From NCBI RefSeq assembly GCF_003076455.1, contig NZ_CP020918.1:1922001-1986000 (forward strand): a stretch of 64,000 nucleotides of DNA. The letters are read 5' to 3'. The DNA is from Flavobacterium faecale (lineage in GTDB: Bacteria; Bacteroidota; Bacteroidia; Flavobacteriales; Flavobacteriaceae). Position 1 is the first letter of the stretch; every line of letters starts with the position of its first letter. Shown here one piece after another: positions 19,240-28,268 of the stretch. The notes under the pieces were generated by a model, which was not told the origin of the DNA, searched no databases, and worked only from the letters and a program-made list of their open reading frames with translations. The translations under genes and the position numbers were made by a program.

Positions 19240-21105
19240 ATGTCTAGTATTATCCAATTGCTTCCTGATCATGTTGCCAACCAAATTGCCGCTGGAGAAG
19301 TTGTTCAAAGGCCGGCTTCAGTAGTAAAGGAATTGTTGGAAAACGCAGTAGACGCCAAAGCAACAGATATCAAATTAATCATCAAAGATGCCGGAAAAGC
19401 ATTGGTGCAAGTGATTGATAATGGGCAAGGAATGAGTGTCACCGACGCGCGTTTGTGTTTTGAACGTCACGCTACGTCCAAGATTCGATTGGCCGAAGAT
19501 TTGTTTGCACTTGGAACCAAAGGTTTCCGTGGTGAGGCACTTGCGTCTATTGCTGCGATTGCGCACATGGAGATGAAAACCAAGCAAGAGCAAGACGAGT
19601 TAGGAACCCAAATCGTGATCGAAGGCAGTAAGTTTGTCTCGCAAGAAGCAGCTGTTTTGCCGAAAGGAACATCGTTTGCTGTAAAGAATTTATTTTTTAA
19701 TATTCCGGCTCGACGTAATTTTTTAAAGTCAGATACGGTGGAATACCGTCATATTGTAGATGAATTTCAGCGTGTTGCCTTGGCGCATCCTTCGATTCAT
19801 TTTACGTTTTATCATAATGGTAGCGAAATGTTTAATTTGCCTATATCGACGCTAAGGCAACGAGTGGTCAATGTTTTTGCGGGTAAAACCAATGAGAAAT
19901 TGGTACCCGTACAAGAAACTACCGATATAGTGACCATTCAAGGTTTTGTCAGCAAGCCCGAATTTGCCAAAAAAGGTAGGGGAGAGCAGTTCTTCTTTGT
20001 CAATGATCGTTTTATAAAAAGTGGCTATTTGCATCATGCAATTATGGCTGCCTATGACGGAATTTTGAAAGACGGGGCACAACCTAGTTATTTTTTATAC
20101 CTCGATGTGCCGCCAAGTGCCATTGATATCAATATTCATCCTACCAAAACAGAAATTAAATTTGATGATGAGCATGCGATGTACGCTATTTTGAGAGCGT
20201 CTATCAAGCACAGTTTAGGTCAGTTTAATATCGCTCCAGTTTTGGATTTTGATCGTGATGCTAATCTCGATACGCCGTATGGCTTTAAAGATTTGCAAGG
20301 TGAAACACCAACGATTCAGGTCGATCGAACCTTTAATCCTTTTTCTGATGAAAGAGAGAATAAAAGTTATAACGGAGGCGGTAGTAGCACATCTTATAAA
20401 AAACCTCCTTCGACAGCCAATTGGGAAAGTTTGTATGTTGGACTAGAAAAAGAAGATGAATTTGTAGCTACAAGCGGAATCGAATTTGAAAACGAAATGG
20501 TTACCGGGTCTTTGTTCAATGATCAAGAGGTAGAGCAAACGGTACAAAATACCTATCAAATTCATCGTAAATATATTGTTTCGCCCATAAAATCGGGTAT
20601 GGTAATCGTCGACCAGCAGCGAGCGCATCAAAGAGTGTTGTATGAGCAGTTTTTGACCAATATGACCGTCAATCAAGCTTCTAGCCAACAATTGCTTTTT
20701 CCATTAGAACTGTATTTTTCGAGTACAGAAATGGAGCTTATTGCAGAACTAAAATTGTCTTTGGTGAATACTGGGTTCATATTTGACGATTCGTATGCGG
20801 AGCACGTGGTAATCAACGGAATTCCTGTCAATGTGGTCGAAAGCGAGGTTTCTATTTTATTGGAACAATTGTTGAGCGATCTTCAAGATGGTATTCCAGA
20901 GAATAGTTTTAGTCAAAACGATTCTATAGCCAAATCAATGGCCAGAAGTTTGGCAGTCAAAACAGGAACTTCTTTGACAATCAAAGAACAAGAAAATTTA
21001 GTAAACGGACTCTTTGCTTGCAAAGATCCTAATGTATCCCCTTTTCAAAAACCAACTTTCATCACCATGCGTGTGGAAGATATAGATAAAAAATTTGCAG
21101 TATGA
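19240..21105 (+). CDS. mutL: DNA mismatch repair protein MutL
   Basis: A 621-residue GHKL ATPase linking MutS mismatch recognition to strand removal. N-terminal motifs: IAAGEVVQRPASVVKELLENAVDA, IDNGQGM (60-65), and GFRGEALASIAAI. A flexible linker (about 340-425) is followed by the C-terminal dimerisation domain. In that domain the endonuclease motif DQHAxxER is DQQRAHQR and the late CPHGRP-type motif is changed (DPNVSPFQKPTF), so the nuclease metal site looks incomplete. The stop overlaps the next start by four bases (ATGA), coupling it to the rhomboid gene. Confidence 0.96.
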   Translation: MSSIIQLLPDHVANQIAAGEVVQRPASVVKELLENAVDAKATDIKLIIKDAGKALVQVIDNGQGMSVTDARLCFERHATSKIRLAEDLFALGTKGFRGEALASIAAIAHMEMKTKQEQDELGTQIVIEGSKFVSQEAAVLPKGTSFAVKNLFFNIPARRNFLKSDTVEYRHIVDEFQRVALAHPSIHFTFYHNGSEMFNLPISTLRQRVVNVFAGKTNEKLVPVQETTDIVTIQGFVSKPEFAKKGRGEQFFFVNDRFIKSGYLHHAIMAAYDGILKDGAQPSYFLYLDVPPSAIDINIHPTKTEIKFDDEHAMYAILRASIKHSLGQFNIAPVLDFDRDANLDTPYGFKDLQGETPTIQVDRTFNPFSDERENKSYNGGGSSTSYKKPPSTANWESLYVGLEKEDEFVATSGIEFENEMVTGSLFNDQEVEQTVQNTYQIHRKYIVSPIKSGMVIVDQQRAHQRVLYEQFLTNMTVNQASSQQLLFPLELYFSSTEMELIAELKLSLVNTGFIFDDSYAEHVVINGIPVNVVESEVSILLEQLLSDLQDGIPENSFSQNDSIAKSMARSLAVKTGTSLTIKEQENLVNGLFACKDPNVSPFQKPTFITMRVEDIDKKFAV

Positions 21106-21857
21106 GAAATGTAACTGAAACAGTAAAACAATTAATAATAATCAATGTCTTGTTTTTTATTGGGACAACGATTGTTGGTGATCCCGCCTATAAATTTTTG
21201 GCTATGTTTTTCCCCGAAAATCAAGATTTTAGAGGATGGCAGATAATTACACACATGTTCATGCATGGAGGATTGATGCATATCTTCTTCAATATGTTTG
21301 CCTTGTATTCTTTCGGTTCTGCTTTAGAGCATTTCTGGGGAGGTAAAAAGTTTTTGTTTTTCTACATATCATGTGGGTTAGGTGCCGCAGCATTGCACAC
21401 TGCAATCAATTACTATTACTACCAAGAAGCTTTAGATATTATAACGGCGAACGGTTTTAATAAGGCAGATGTAGTAGCACTTTTAAACCAAGGAAAAATT
21501 AATACACAATGGAAAGAGATTCTGACTGTAACGCAATTTAACGATTTTACAAGTGCATTTGGTGGGGTTATGGTAGGTGCGTCAGGAGCAATTTATGGTG
21601 TTATTGTGGCTTTTGCTTTCATGTTTCCTGAAGCAGAATTGTCACTGATGTTTGTACCAATTCCAATCAAAGCAAAGTATTTTGTACCTGGATTGGTTTT
21701 AATTGATTTATACATGGGAGTTTCGGGCCAATCTCTTTTTGGAGGATCTGGCGGAGGTGGTATAGCCCATTTTGCTCACGTAGGTGGTGCTCTGTTTGGC
21801 TTCTTGATTATGTGGTACTGGAAGAAAAATCAATTTAACGGAAATCGTTGGAACTAG
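21102..21857 (+). CDS. Rhomboid family intramembrane serine protease
   Basis: A 251-residue polytopic membrane protease. The rhomboid signature is intact: HMFMHGGLMHIFFNMFALYSFG in TM2, the catalytic Ser in GASGAIYG and the catalytic His in AHFAHVGGALFGF. A long hydrophilic insertion (about 105-145) separates TM segments. The substrate is unknown. It overlaps mutL by four bases and is followed 26 bases later by a second rhomboid gene. Confidence 0.93.
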   Translation: MRNVTETVKQLIIINVLFFIGTTIVGDPAYKFLAMFFPENQDFRGWQIITHMFMHGGLMHIFFNMFALYSFGSALEHFWGGKKFLFFYISCGLGAAALHTAINYYYYQEALDIITANGFNKADVVALLNQGKINTQWKEILTVTQFNDFTSAFGGVMVGASGAIYGVIVAFAFMFPEAELSLMFVPIPIKAKYFVPGLVLIDLYMGVSGQSLFGGSGGGGIAHFAHVGGALFGFLIMWYWKKNQFNGNRWN

Positions 21858-21883
21858 TTTTTAGGAATTAATTCAAAATAGAA

Positions 21884-22747
21884 ATGAACATATTAGAAGA
21901 TTTAAAGTTACAATACAAAATTGGGGGCATTGCGCATCAGTTGATTTACTGGAATGTAGGTTGTTTTTTGGTGTCATTGATTTTATTTTATCAATCGCAA
22001 ATAGGTGATTTTGATTTTCCTTTTTGGATCGCATTAAAGACTGATCCAACGCCATTTTTGTATGCGCCATGGACTTTTTTGACCTATGCCTTTTTTCATG
22101 ATGGTGTCTTGCATTTGTTCTTTAACATGATGGTCCTTAACTTTTCGAGTCAATTGTTTTTAACCTATTTTACACAAAAACAATTTTTGGGATTGTATTT
22201 TCTTTCTGCTATTTTTGCAGGATTCGTGTTTGTAGGGAGTTATTATTTTTTGAATGTTAGTTCGGGTATTGTTGGAGCTTCGGCGGCTATTATGGCTATT
22301 TTGGTGGCGGCAACAACGTACCAACCCCTTATGAACGTGCGATTGATGTTGATAGGTAATGTTAAATTATGGCACATCACAGCCGTTATTTTAATCATGG
22401 ACCTAATGCAATTTCGATTAGGGAATACAGGTGGTCATATATCACATCTTTCTGGTGCCTTTTTTGGTTTTGTATTTTTCAAAATGCTTCAAAATGGTTA
22501 CGATCTAAGTATGCCTGTAACGGCAGTGATTGACTTTTTTTCTAATTTGTTTCGAAAATCAAATAAAACGCCTTTTAAGAAAGTGCATAAAAATTATACA
22601 AAACCGGTCGAAAAACCCACAGCTAGGGTTGTAACCAAAGATAAATCGCAACAACAGATTGATGAAATCTTAGATAAAATTAGTCAATCAGGTTATGATA
22701 GTTTGACAAAGGACGAGAAAGAATTTTTGTTTAAAGTAGGGAAATAA
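21884..22747 (+). CDS. Second rhomboid family protease with C-terminal extension
   Basis: A 287-residue rhomboid paralogue. TM2 carries FFHDGVLHLFFNMMVLNF, the catalytic Ser lies in GIVGASAAIM and the catalytic His in GHISHLSGAFFGF. Beyond the last membrane segment there is a basic cytoplasmic tail (about 220-287) ending in QQIDEILDKISQSGYDSLTKDE, a short helical motif found at the end of many Bacteroidota rhomboids. Tandem rhomboids in this mutL-linked order suggest a conserved operon. Substrate unknown. Confidence 0.92.
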   Translation: MNILEDLKLQYKIGGIAHQLIYWNVGCFLVSLILFYQSQIGDFDFPFWIALKTDPTPFLYAPWTFLTYAFFHDGVLHLFFNMMVLNFSSQLFLTYFTQKQFLGLYFLSAIFAGFVFVGSYYFLNVSSGIVGASAAIMAILVAATTYQPLMNVRLMLIGNVKLWHITAVILIMDLMQFRLGNTGGHISHLSGAFFGFVFFKMLQNGYDLSMPVTAVIDFFSNLFRKSNKTPFKKVHKNYTKPVEKPTARVVTKDKSQQQIDEILDKISQSGYDSLTKDEKEFLFKVGK

Positions 22748-22814
22748 GGAGGTTGTCAATAATTTGCCTATTTTTAATATAATATAGAGGTTTTCATACC
22801 GAATAAATAATGAT

Positions 22815-23861
22815 ATGAAAAAACTTTCGTGGTTCAATAGAGGAGCTTTTTTTTTAAATATAGTACTAACAGTAATCACGTTTGTTGCTTACATTTTGCC
22901 GTTTTTAGCGCCAAGAATGTTTCCAATTCTCTCGGTGTTAACGTTGTTTATGCCTGCGTTTTTTGTGGCTAACGCACTGTTCTTTTTGTTTTGGATGATT
23001 CAGTTCAAAAAAAGAATGGTATTGTCTGGTCTTGTCTTATTGATGGGGATTACTTTTATCACCAAATTCTATAAATTCTCTACCAAAGAATATCCTGAAG
23101 ACGAGAAGGACTTTTTGGTGATGAGCTACAATGTACGTTTGCTTAATCTCTTTAAATGGCAAGATAAAGATGATGTGCCAGAAGATATTTTAGCTTTTAT
23201 AAACGAAAAGAATCCAAATATTTTATGCATTCAAGAATTTTCTCAAGGAGCCAATATCGACCTGAAAATCTATCCGTACAAATATATCTATATGACGGGG
23301 GACAAAATTAAAACGGGTCAAGCTATTTTTTCGAAATTCCCAATTATTGATCAAGGAAATATTGTATTCCCAAAGTCCAATAACAACGTTATTTATGCTG
23401 ACATCAAGAAAGGAAAAGATATCATACGTGTGTACAACATGCACCTGCAGTCGATCAAAATCTCACCAGATGTGAATGAGATTAATGATAACATTGACGC
23501 CATGAATCAAGGTAAGTCGCAGATGATGTTGTTTAGAATTAGTAAAGCTTTCAAGCAACAGCAGGACCAAGCAGAGATTTTAAAAGAGCACAAAAGACTA
23601 TGTAAATATCCCGTAATCATTTGTGGTGACATGAATAATAGTGCTTTTTCTTATGTGTATAGAAACATAAAGGGGAACCTAAAAGATACTTTTGAAGAAG
23701 CGGGTAGTGGCTTTGGAAAAACATATAAATTCAAATATTATCCTGCTCGAATAGATTATATTTTTGTAGATCAAAATATGCAAGTAAAGGCTTTCGAAAA
23801 TTTTTCAGATTTTGATAATTCCGATCATTATCCTATTATGGCTAAGATTGCTTTTGATTAA
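22815..23861 (+). CDS. Membrane-anchored endonuclease/exonuclease/phosphatase family protein
   Basis: A 348-residue protein with three N-terminal membrane helices (about 8-85) and an EEP-fold catalytic domain. Catalytic motifs are present: SYNVRLLN, CIQEFS (metal-binding Glu), YNMHLQS, ICGDMNNSAFSYVYR, RIDYIFV and SDHYPIMAKI (His general base). Members hydrolyse phosphodiesters in nucleic acids, phosphoinositides or sphingomyelin; the substrate cannot be told from sequence. It is 68 bases downstream of the rhomboid pair, same strand. Confidence 0.88.
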   Translation: MKKLSWFNRGAFFLNIVLTVITFVAYILPFLAPRMFPILSVLTLFMPAFFVANALFFLFWMIQFKKRMVLSGLVLLMGITFITKFYKFSTKEYPEDEKDFLVMSYNVRLLNLFKWQDKDDVPEDILAFINEKNPNILCIQEFSQGANIDLKIYPYKYIYMTGDKIKTGQAIFSKFPIIDQGNIVFPKSNNNVIYADIKKGKDIIRVYNMHLQSIKISPDVNEINDNIDAMNQGKSQMMLFRISKAFKQQQDQAEILKEHKRLCKYPVIICGDMNNSAFSYVYRNIKGNLKDTFEEAGSGFGKTYKFKYYPARIDYIFVDQNMQVKAFENFSDFDNSDHYPIMAKIAFD

Positions 23862-23873
23862 TTGGTTCGAATG

Positions 23874-24362
23874 TTATTTTTCGAAAATCATATTGATAGC
23901 TGTCCACTCGCTGTCTTTGTAGATTGTAGTACTTGTTTTGGACGGATTTACTTTGAATCCTGAGTTTTCATAACATCGTATTGCAGCAGTATTCCAATCG
24001 TAAACATTGAGTTCAATTTGGTCTACTTTAAGCGTTTCTAAACAATAATTAGTTAGTTTTTGTATGATTGCTTTGCCTAGGCCTTGACCTCGTGCAATAG
24101 GATCTGCTATTAAGATACGGCAAAGTTTTGCGGTAATTGGCTTTTCGCAAAAAATTTCTGCGTGACCAATGACTAGTTGCGTTTGGGTATTTGTAATTTT
24201 AAAAGCTTGAGTGTTTTCTATCTTTACATACGCAGCTAGTTGCTCATGCGTGACCGGATAGGTGAAAAGCGTCCCACAAAATTGAAGCATCATTTCTTCA
24301 CTTTCAATCCAATCAATAAATCGCTGGAAGTCTACCGTAGTAAATTTTTCAATTTGAATCAT
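23874..24362 (-). CDS. GNAT family N-acetyltransferase
   Basis: A 162-residue acetyl-CoA-dependent acyltransferase. The core acetyl-CoA loop is ARGQGLGKAII (motif A) after the strand CRILIADP, followed by LNVYDWNTAAIRCYENSGF (motif B), which is the diagnostic end of the fold. The acceptor is unknown. It converges on the EEP gene with 12 bases between stops and no visible terminator. Confidence 0.9.
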   Translation of the reverse strand: MIQIEKFTTVDFQRFIDWIESEEMMLQFCGTLFTYPVTHEQLAAYVKIENTQAFKITNTQTQLVIGHAEIFCEKPITAKLCRILIADPIARGQGLGKAIIQKLTNYCLETLKVDQIELNVYDWNTAAIRCYENSGFKVNPSKTSTTIYKDSEWTAINMIFEK

Positions 24363-24502
24363 GGTTCAAAATTTGTATTTTAAAGGAAATAAATTGAAAA
24401 GTCATTAAGCTAGAAGCGTACCACACTTACTTATCTAATATTTAGAACTTCTAGTACGATTTAAAAATAGTACCTATCACAATGTTTATACTAAATGGAT
24501 AT

Positions 24503-25129
24503 TTATGGAAGAATTAGCTGCTGATTTTTGACGTAATCGATGGTAAATTTACCTTCGTTAAAAAGAAGATCTAAGACGCTAAGATTATTTATAAAACCAA
24601 ATTTGTCATCAAAAACTTGTTGGTACGGTTCAAATGCAGAGCTATCTTTTTTACCATTGGCTAGAAAACGAAAATCTTTGTTTTTTGTAGCATCTAGTTC
24701 ATGAAAATATTCTGTTGTGGTGGTGTAAGACAGTTTGATTCGCAAACACTTTGTCAATAAATCAAGGACTTCAAAATTTAGGTCAATTAAAAATTTATGT
24801 TTTTTTTCGAAAAAAGGAGCAATGTCATCTTGAAAATATTCAAAAAAAGGGGAACCTCTATATGCTGCTTCTAAGGATTTGAAGTGTTGTTTTTGCCAAT
24901 CAAATTCACCATCGATAATGATTTCTTTGGTTTTTTGTCGACTATCTTTTGAGTGTTTAACAGGAATATTGAGTAACTGAAGTCCGTTTGGGCTATAAAT
25001 ATAGGTACGGTTTCTGTTGGTTTGTTTTTGAAAATTATCTTCTACCTCAAACACAAGATTATCTGCCTGCATCATGGCCGAAAAATGACTGATGGAAGGG
25101 AAATAAGTGGGAAGTAGTAGCGTATTCAT
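24503..25129 (-). CDS. WbqC family protein
   Basis: A 208-residue protein recognisable as WbqC-like from TYFPSISHFSAMMQADNLVFEVEDNFQKQTNRNRTYIYSPNG and the lysine-rich NIPVKHSKDSRQKTKEI stretch. The family is found in O-antigen clusters and, in flavobacteria, just downstream of lepB; a role in glycan amino-sugar modification has been proposed but not settled. Last gene of the parA-parB-DUF5683-dapB-lepB run. Confidence 0.85.
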   Translation of the reverse strand: MNTLLLPTYFPSISHFSAMMQADNLVFEVEDNFQKQTNRNRTYIYSPNGLQLLNIPVKHSKDSRQKTKEIIIDGEFDWQKQHFKSLEAAYRGSPFFEYFQDDIAPFFEKKHKFLIDLNFEVLDLLTKCLRIKLSYTTTTEYFHELDATKNKDFRFLANGKKDSSAFEPYQQVFDDKFGFINNLSVLDLLFNEGKFTIDYVKNQQLILP

Positions 25130-25274
25130 CTGGAAACGGTATGTTTATTATTTTAAATGCGGTATTGAATTCTAGAAAACTAGCACGTTATACGTGAATA
25201 TTGTACAGAAGAGTCGGCAGAAAAACCCTCAGCTAGGTGTGGCAATAGCACAACCTAGCCAGAATTTGTAAAGG

Positions 25275-25290
25275 CCCGATTGCAATCGGG
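25275..25290. repeat. 16-bp perfect palindrome CCCGATTGCAATCGGG
   Basis: A perfect inverted repeat in the 176-base gap between lepB and the WbqC gene. It shares the arms CCCGATT/AATCGGG with the hairpin that replaces the anticodon arm in the tRNA-Pro array at 30-32 kb; only the centre differs. No T run follows, so it is not an ordinary terminator. Confidence 0.8.
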
Positions 25291-25305
25291 AGCCCAAAAT
25301 GTTTT

Positions 25306-26889
25306 CTAGATATCGTCGTTAGTTTTTCTTTTTTTATAAAAATACTCACCAACAAAATAAAGAACCAATAGGCCTAAGAAATATTTAAAGTAGGATTGTG
25401 GTTGTCCTTCTCCACTAACAGTAGTGAATACACGGTCCCAACGAATACTCCAATTTTTGATACCCTCATTAATTCCTTTGATACTCATCCAGATGAAAAC
25501 AGGTTTCCCTACGATGTGATCTGCAGGAACAAATCCCCAATAACGGCTGTCTTCAGAGTTGTGGCGGTTGTCACCCATCATCCAATAGTAATCTTGTTTA
25601 AAAGTATAAGTAGTTACCACTTGACCATTCAGTCTAATTTCGTTTCCAGTTACTTTAAGATCGTTTGCGGTACCGTCATCATTTTTCTCATAAGTTTTGA
25701 TGATGCGTTCGTAAAAAGGAAGTGATTCCAAAGTCAAAGGGACTGTTTTTCCTGCTTGCGGAATGTAGATTGGACCAAAGTTATCTCTATTCCATTTATG
25801 AATATGAGGAAAAATACCTTCTTCAACTCCTCTAGCAACAACTTGCTTAACGGCTGTAACACCAGGAGTGTTTTTTAAAACCGCAGCACTAGCTTCGGTA
25901 AGCGCTCTAAAATACACCGTATCGCGGGATTGTTCGTCTCTGAAACCAGCTCCATCTGTAATGTCTAATTCGCTTAGTAATTTTTCGAAATCAATAGGAG
26001 TTTTTCCATCAATTGCAACGGCATAAGAAAATTGTGGCTTGGCTCTTTCAGGCATGGCCAATACTTTTCCGTCAATGTAAACGATACCATCTTTGATAGA
26101 AAGGTTGTCACCCGGTACACCTACGCATCTTTTAACGTAATTGGATTCCTTGTCAACTGGTTTGATTACACCTGGACGACCTTTTGGCTCAAAAAAGTAA
26201 TGCACGGTATCTACAGGCCAGTTAAAAACGACAATGTCTGTTCGGTTTACTTTCTCTATTCCTGGCAACCTCATATAAGGTAATTGTGGGAAGTCTAAGT
26301 ATGATTTTCTTTTGGTTGCTGGTATGGAATCATGCACCATCGGTAGGGCAACTGTTGTCATTGGTACTCTAGCACCATAATTTACCTTGCTTACAAAAAG
26401 GAAATCTCCGATTAGCAATGATTTTTCAAGTGATGATGTAGGGATTGTATAAGGTTGAACAAAATAAGTATGTACAATGGTAGCTACTACAATGGCAAAT
26501 AATAATGAACTTACGGTATCGGCTGTTTTGTTTTCGGCAAGAAGACTTCTATCTTTTATATAATCCAATTTCTCAGTGTAGTTCACATATCCTACATATA
26601 ATCCGCAGGTAACAATGGCAAGTATGCTGTCAAGTGTGCTGCGTTTTCCGAAACTGCGTAACGTTTCGACCCAGATTACTGGAAACATGATAAGGTTGAT
26701 GATTGGAATAAATAATAAAACAGTCCACCAACTAGGGCGTCCTATAATCTTCATTAAAACAATTGCGTTGTAAACAGGTACAGCGGCTACCCATTTGTTG
26801 TGTCCTGCAGCTTCGTACATCTTCCAAGTGGCTACAAAGTGCACTACTTGTATAAAAAGAAAAAACACAAACCATTGAAATAGTGTCAT
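25306..26889 (-). CDS. lepB: Signal peptidase I, long Bacteroidota form
   Basis: The membrane enzyme that removes signal peptides from exported proteins. At 527 residues it is nearly twice the size of simple LepB: an N-terminal multi-helix region (about 1-110, DUF5684-like) precedes the catalytic part. The catalytic Ser is in YTIPTSSLEKSLLIGD, the Lys in YVKRCVGVPGD, and box E is MGDNRHNSEDSRYWGFV. A large insertion (about 285-410) lies between the Lys box and box E. It follows dapB by 57 bases on the same strand. Confidence 0.94.
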   Translation of the reverse strand: MTLFQWFVFFLFIQVVHFVATWKMYEAAGHNKWVAAVPVYNAIVLMKIIGRPSWWTVLLFIPIINLIMFPVIWVETLRSFGKRSTLDSILAIVTCGLYVGYVNYTEKLDYIKDRSLLAENKTADTVSSLLFAIVVATIVHTYFVQPYTIPTSSLEKSLLIGDFLFVSKVNYGARVPMTTVALPMVHDSIPATKRKSYLDFPQLPYMRLPGIEKVNRTDIVVFNWPVDTVHYFFEPKGRPGVIKPVDKESNYVKRCVGVPGDNLSIKDGIVYIDGKVLAMPERAKPQFSYAVAIDGKTPIDFEKLLSELDITDGAGFRDEQSRDTVYFRALTEASAAVLKNTPGVTAVKQVVARGVEEGIFPHIHKWNRDNFGPIYIPQAGKTVPLTLESLPFYERIIKTYEKNDDGTANDLKVTGNEIRLNGQVVTTYTFKQDYYWMMGDNRHNSEDSRYWGFVPADHIVGKPVFIWMSIKGINEGIKNWSIRWDRVFTTVSGEGQPQSYFKYFLGLLVLYFVGEYFYKKRKTNDDI

Positions 26890-26946
26890 AATTAATTTTT
26901 TAAAGTGGCTAGAGCAAGAAAAGCATGGCTCTAAAATTCAGAACTG

Positions 26947-27648
26947 TTATTTAATATTCAATACGTCTTTCATTGTGTAAACGCCTTGTTTTCCGGCAAG
27001 CCATTCTGCTGCAACAACCGCACCAAAAGCAAATCCTTCACGTGTGTGAGCAGTATGTTTGATTTCGATACTATCTACATCTGAGTTATAGTTGACAGTA
27101 TGTGTCCCAGGAACTTCATCCAGACGAACGGCTTCAATATGTATTTCGTTTTCTTTCGCTTCATCAAGTGTCCACTTGGTGTAGTTGCTGTTTTCGATCA
27201 CCCCTTTGGCCAATGATATTGCAGTTCCACTTGGTGCATCAAGTTTATGAATGTGGTGAATCTCTTCCATGCTCACGTTGTAACTGTCTAGAGTCGACAT
27301 CATTTTGGCTAAATAATTATTCAACTCAAAAAAGATATTTACACCAAGACTAAAGTTAGAACTTGAAATAAAACCTCCATTTTGATCTTTGCACAAAGCA
27401 ATCATTTCGTCATAATGTTCTAGCCAACCCGTTGTTCCAGAAACTACAGGTACTTTGGCACGAAAAGAATGTGAAATATTGTCTACGGCAGCCATTGGTA
27501 CGCTAAAGTCAATCGCAACGTCTGCAGTTTCTAGTCCTTCATAGGTATTAAATTCGTCTTTTTTCAAAACGATTTCATGTCCTCTTTCCAAAGCAATTCT
27601 TTCGATTACTTGACCCATTTTTCCGTATCCTAAAAGTGCAATTTTCAT
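26947..27648 (-). CDS. dapB: 4-hydroxy-tetrahydrodipicolinate reductase
   Basis: A lysine/diaminopimelate pathway enzyme reducing the DapA product with NAD(P)H; diaminopimelate feeds peptidoglycan. The N-terminus MKIALLGYGKMG is the dinucleotide-binding motif, so I use the start at 27648 instead of the longer frame from 27675. The catalytic HHIHKLDAPSGTA motif is present (His and Lys). 233 residues, normal for Bacteroidota. Member of the parA-to-WbqC run. Confidence 0.95.
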   Translation of the reverse strand: MKIALLGYGKMGQVIERIALERGHEIVLKKDEFNTYEGLETADVAIDFSVPMAAVDNISHSFRAKVPVVSGTTGWLEHYDEMIALCKDQNGGFISSSNFSLGVNIFFELNNYLAKMMSTLDSYNVSMEEIHHIHKLDAPSGTAISLAKGVIENSNYTKWTLDEAKENEIHIEAVRLDEVPGTHTVNYNSDVDSIEIKHTAHTREGFAFGAVVAAEWLAGKQGVYTMKDVLNIK

Positions 27649-27704
27649 CTGTTCTATGGTATAAATTAAAAACACAAAAGTAACAATGGTGTTTTCTGGT
27701 GATA

Positions 27705-28268
27705 TTAAAAGTTATAATTCAGCGTAAGTCCTAATCCTGTTTTTGCATTCAAATCGTTTTGGTATAAACCTGGTTTGAAAGATAGGTTGTCATCTACGTT
27801 AAATTGTAATAAAGCTGCGTCTACATTGGCGTCAATAATGTTGAGTACATAAAAACCAACGACAAACAAGGCTGATAAATCTCTGTTGCGCTGGTAAAAT
27901 TTTTGGGCGCTAATTAAACGGGTGTCGTCTAGGTAGCTGTATTGGTCATCGGTAAATCCCTCGAGTCGTTGCTTGTATGCATTACGGAAAGAGGTGTATT
28001 TTTTTTGGCTATCCAAATAGAAATACAAGCTGGTTCCGATGGCTCCATAAACCAACGGGATTTTCCAATATTTTTTATTGTAAGCTTGTCCTAGTCCAGG
28101 TAAAATGGCTGAATAAAAGGCTGCTTTGGCTGGTGTCAAAGGATCAATATCATTCGATTTCACTATGGTCGTGCTGGTAATCACCGGATCTGGTGTACCT
28201 CCTTGAGCAAAAACAACGGAACTGCCAAATAGGAACAATAGGAGTGCGATGGAAAATATATTCTTCAC
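27705..28268 (-). CDS. DUF5683 domain membrane protein
   Basis: A 187-residue protein with a signal peptide (about 1-21, cleavage after VFAQ) and the DUF5683 core: PAKAAFYSAILPGLGQAYNKKYWKIPLVYGAIG, then helix segments and FYQRNRDLSALFVVGFYVLNIIDANVDAALLQFNV. The family is almost confined to Bacteroidota and regularly follows parB; function unknown. Its start codon overlaps the parB stop by one base (28268). Confidence 0.88.
   Translation of the reverse strand: MKNIFSIALLLFLFGSSVVFAQGGTPDPVITSTTIVKSNDIDPLTPAKAAFYSAILPGLGQAYNKKYWKIPLVYGAIGTSLYFYLDSQKKYTSFRNAYKQRLEGFTDDQYSYLDDTRLISAQKFYQRNRDLSALFVVGFYVLNIIDANVDAALLQFNVDDNLSFKPGLYQNDLNAKTGLGLTLNYNF

Noticed and set aside
27030..27055. parS-like site near TTTCACGTGTGTGAGC
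   Set aside because: It is inside dapB and only half matches the parS palindrome; no complete TGTTTCACGTGAAACA was found.
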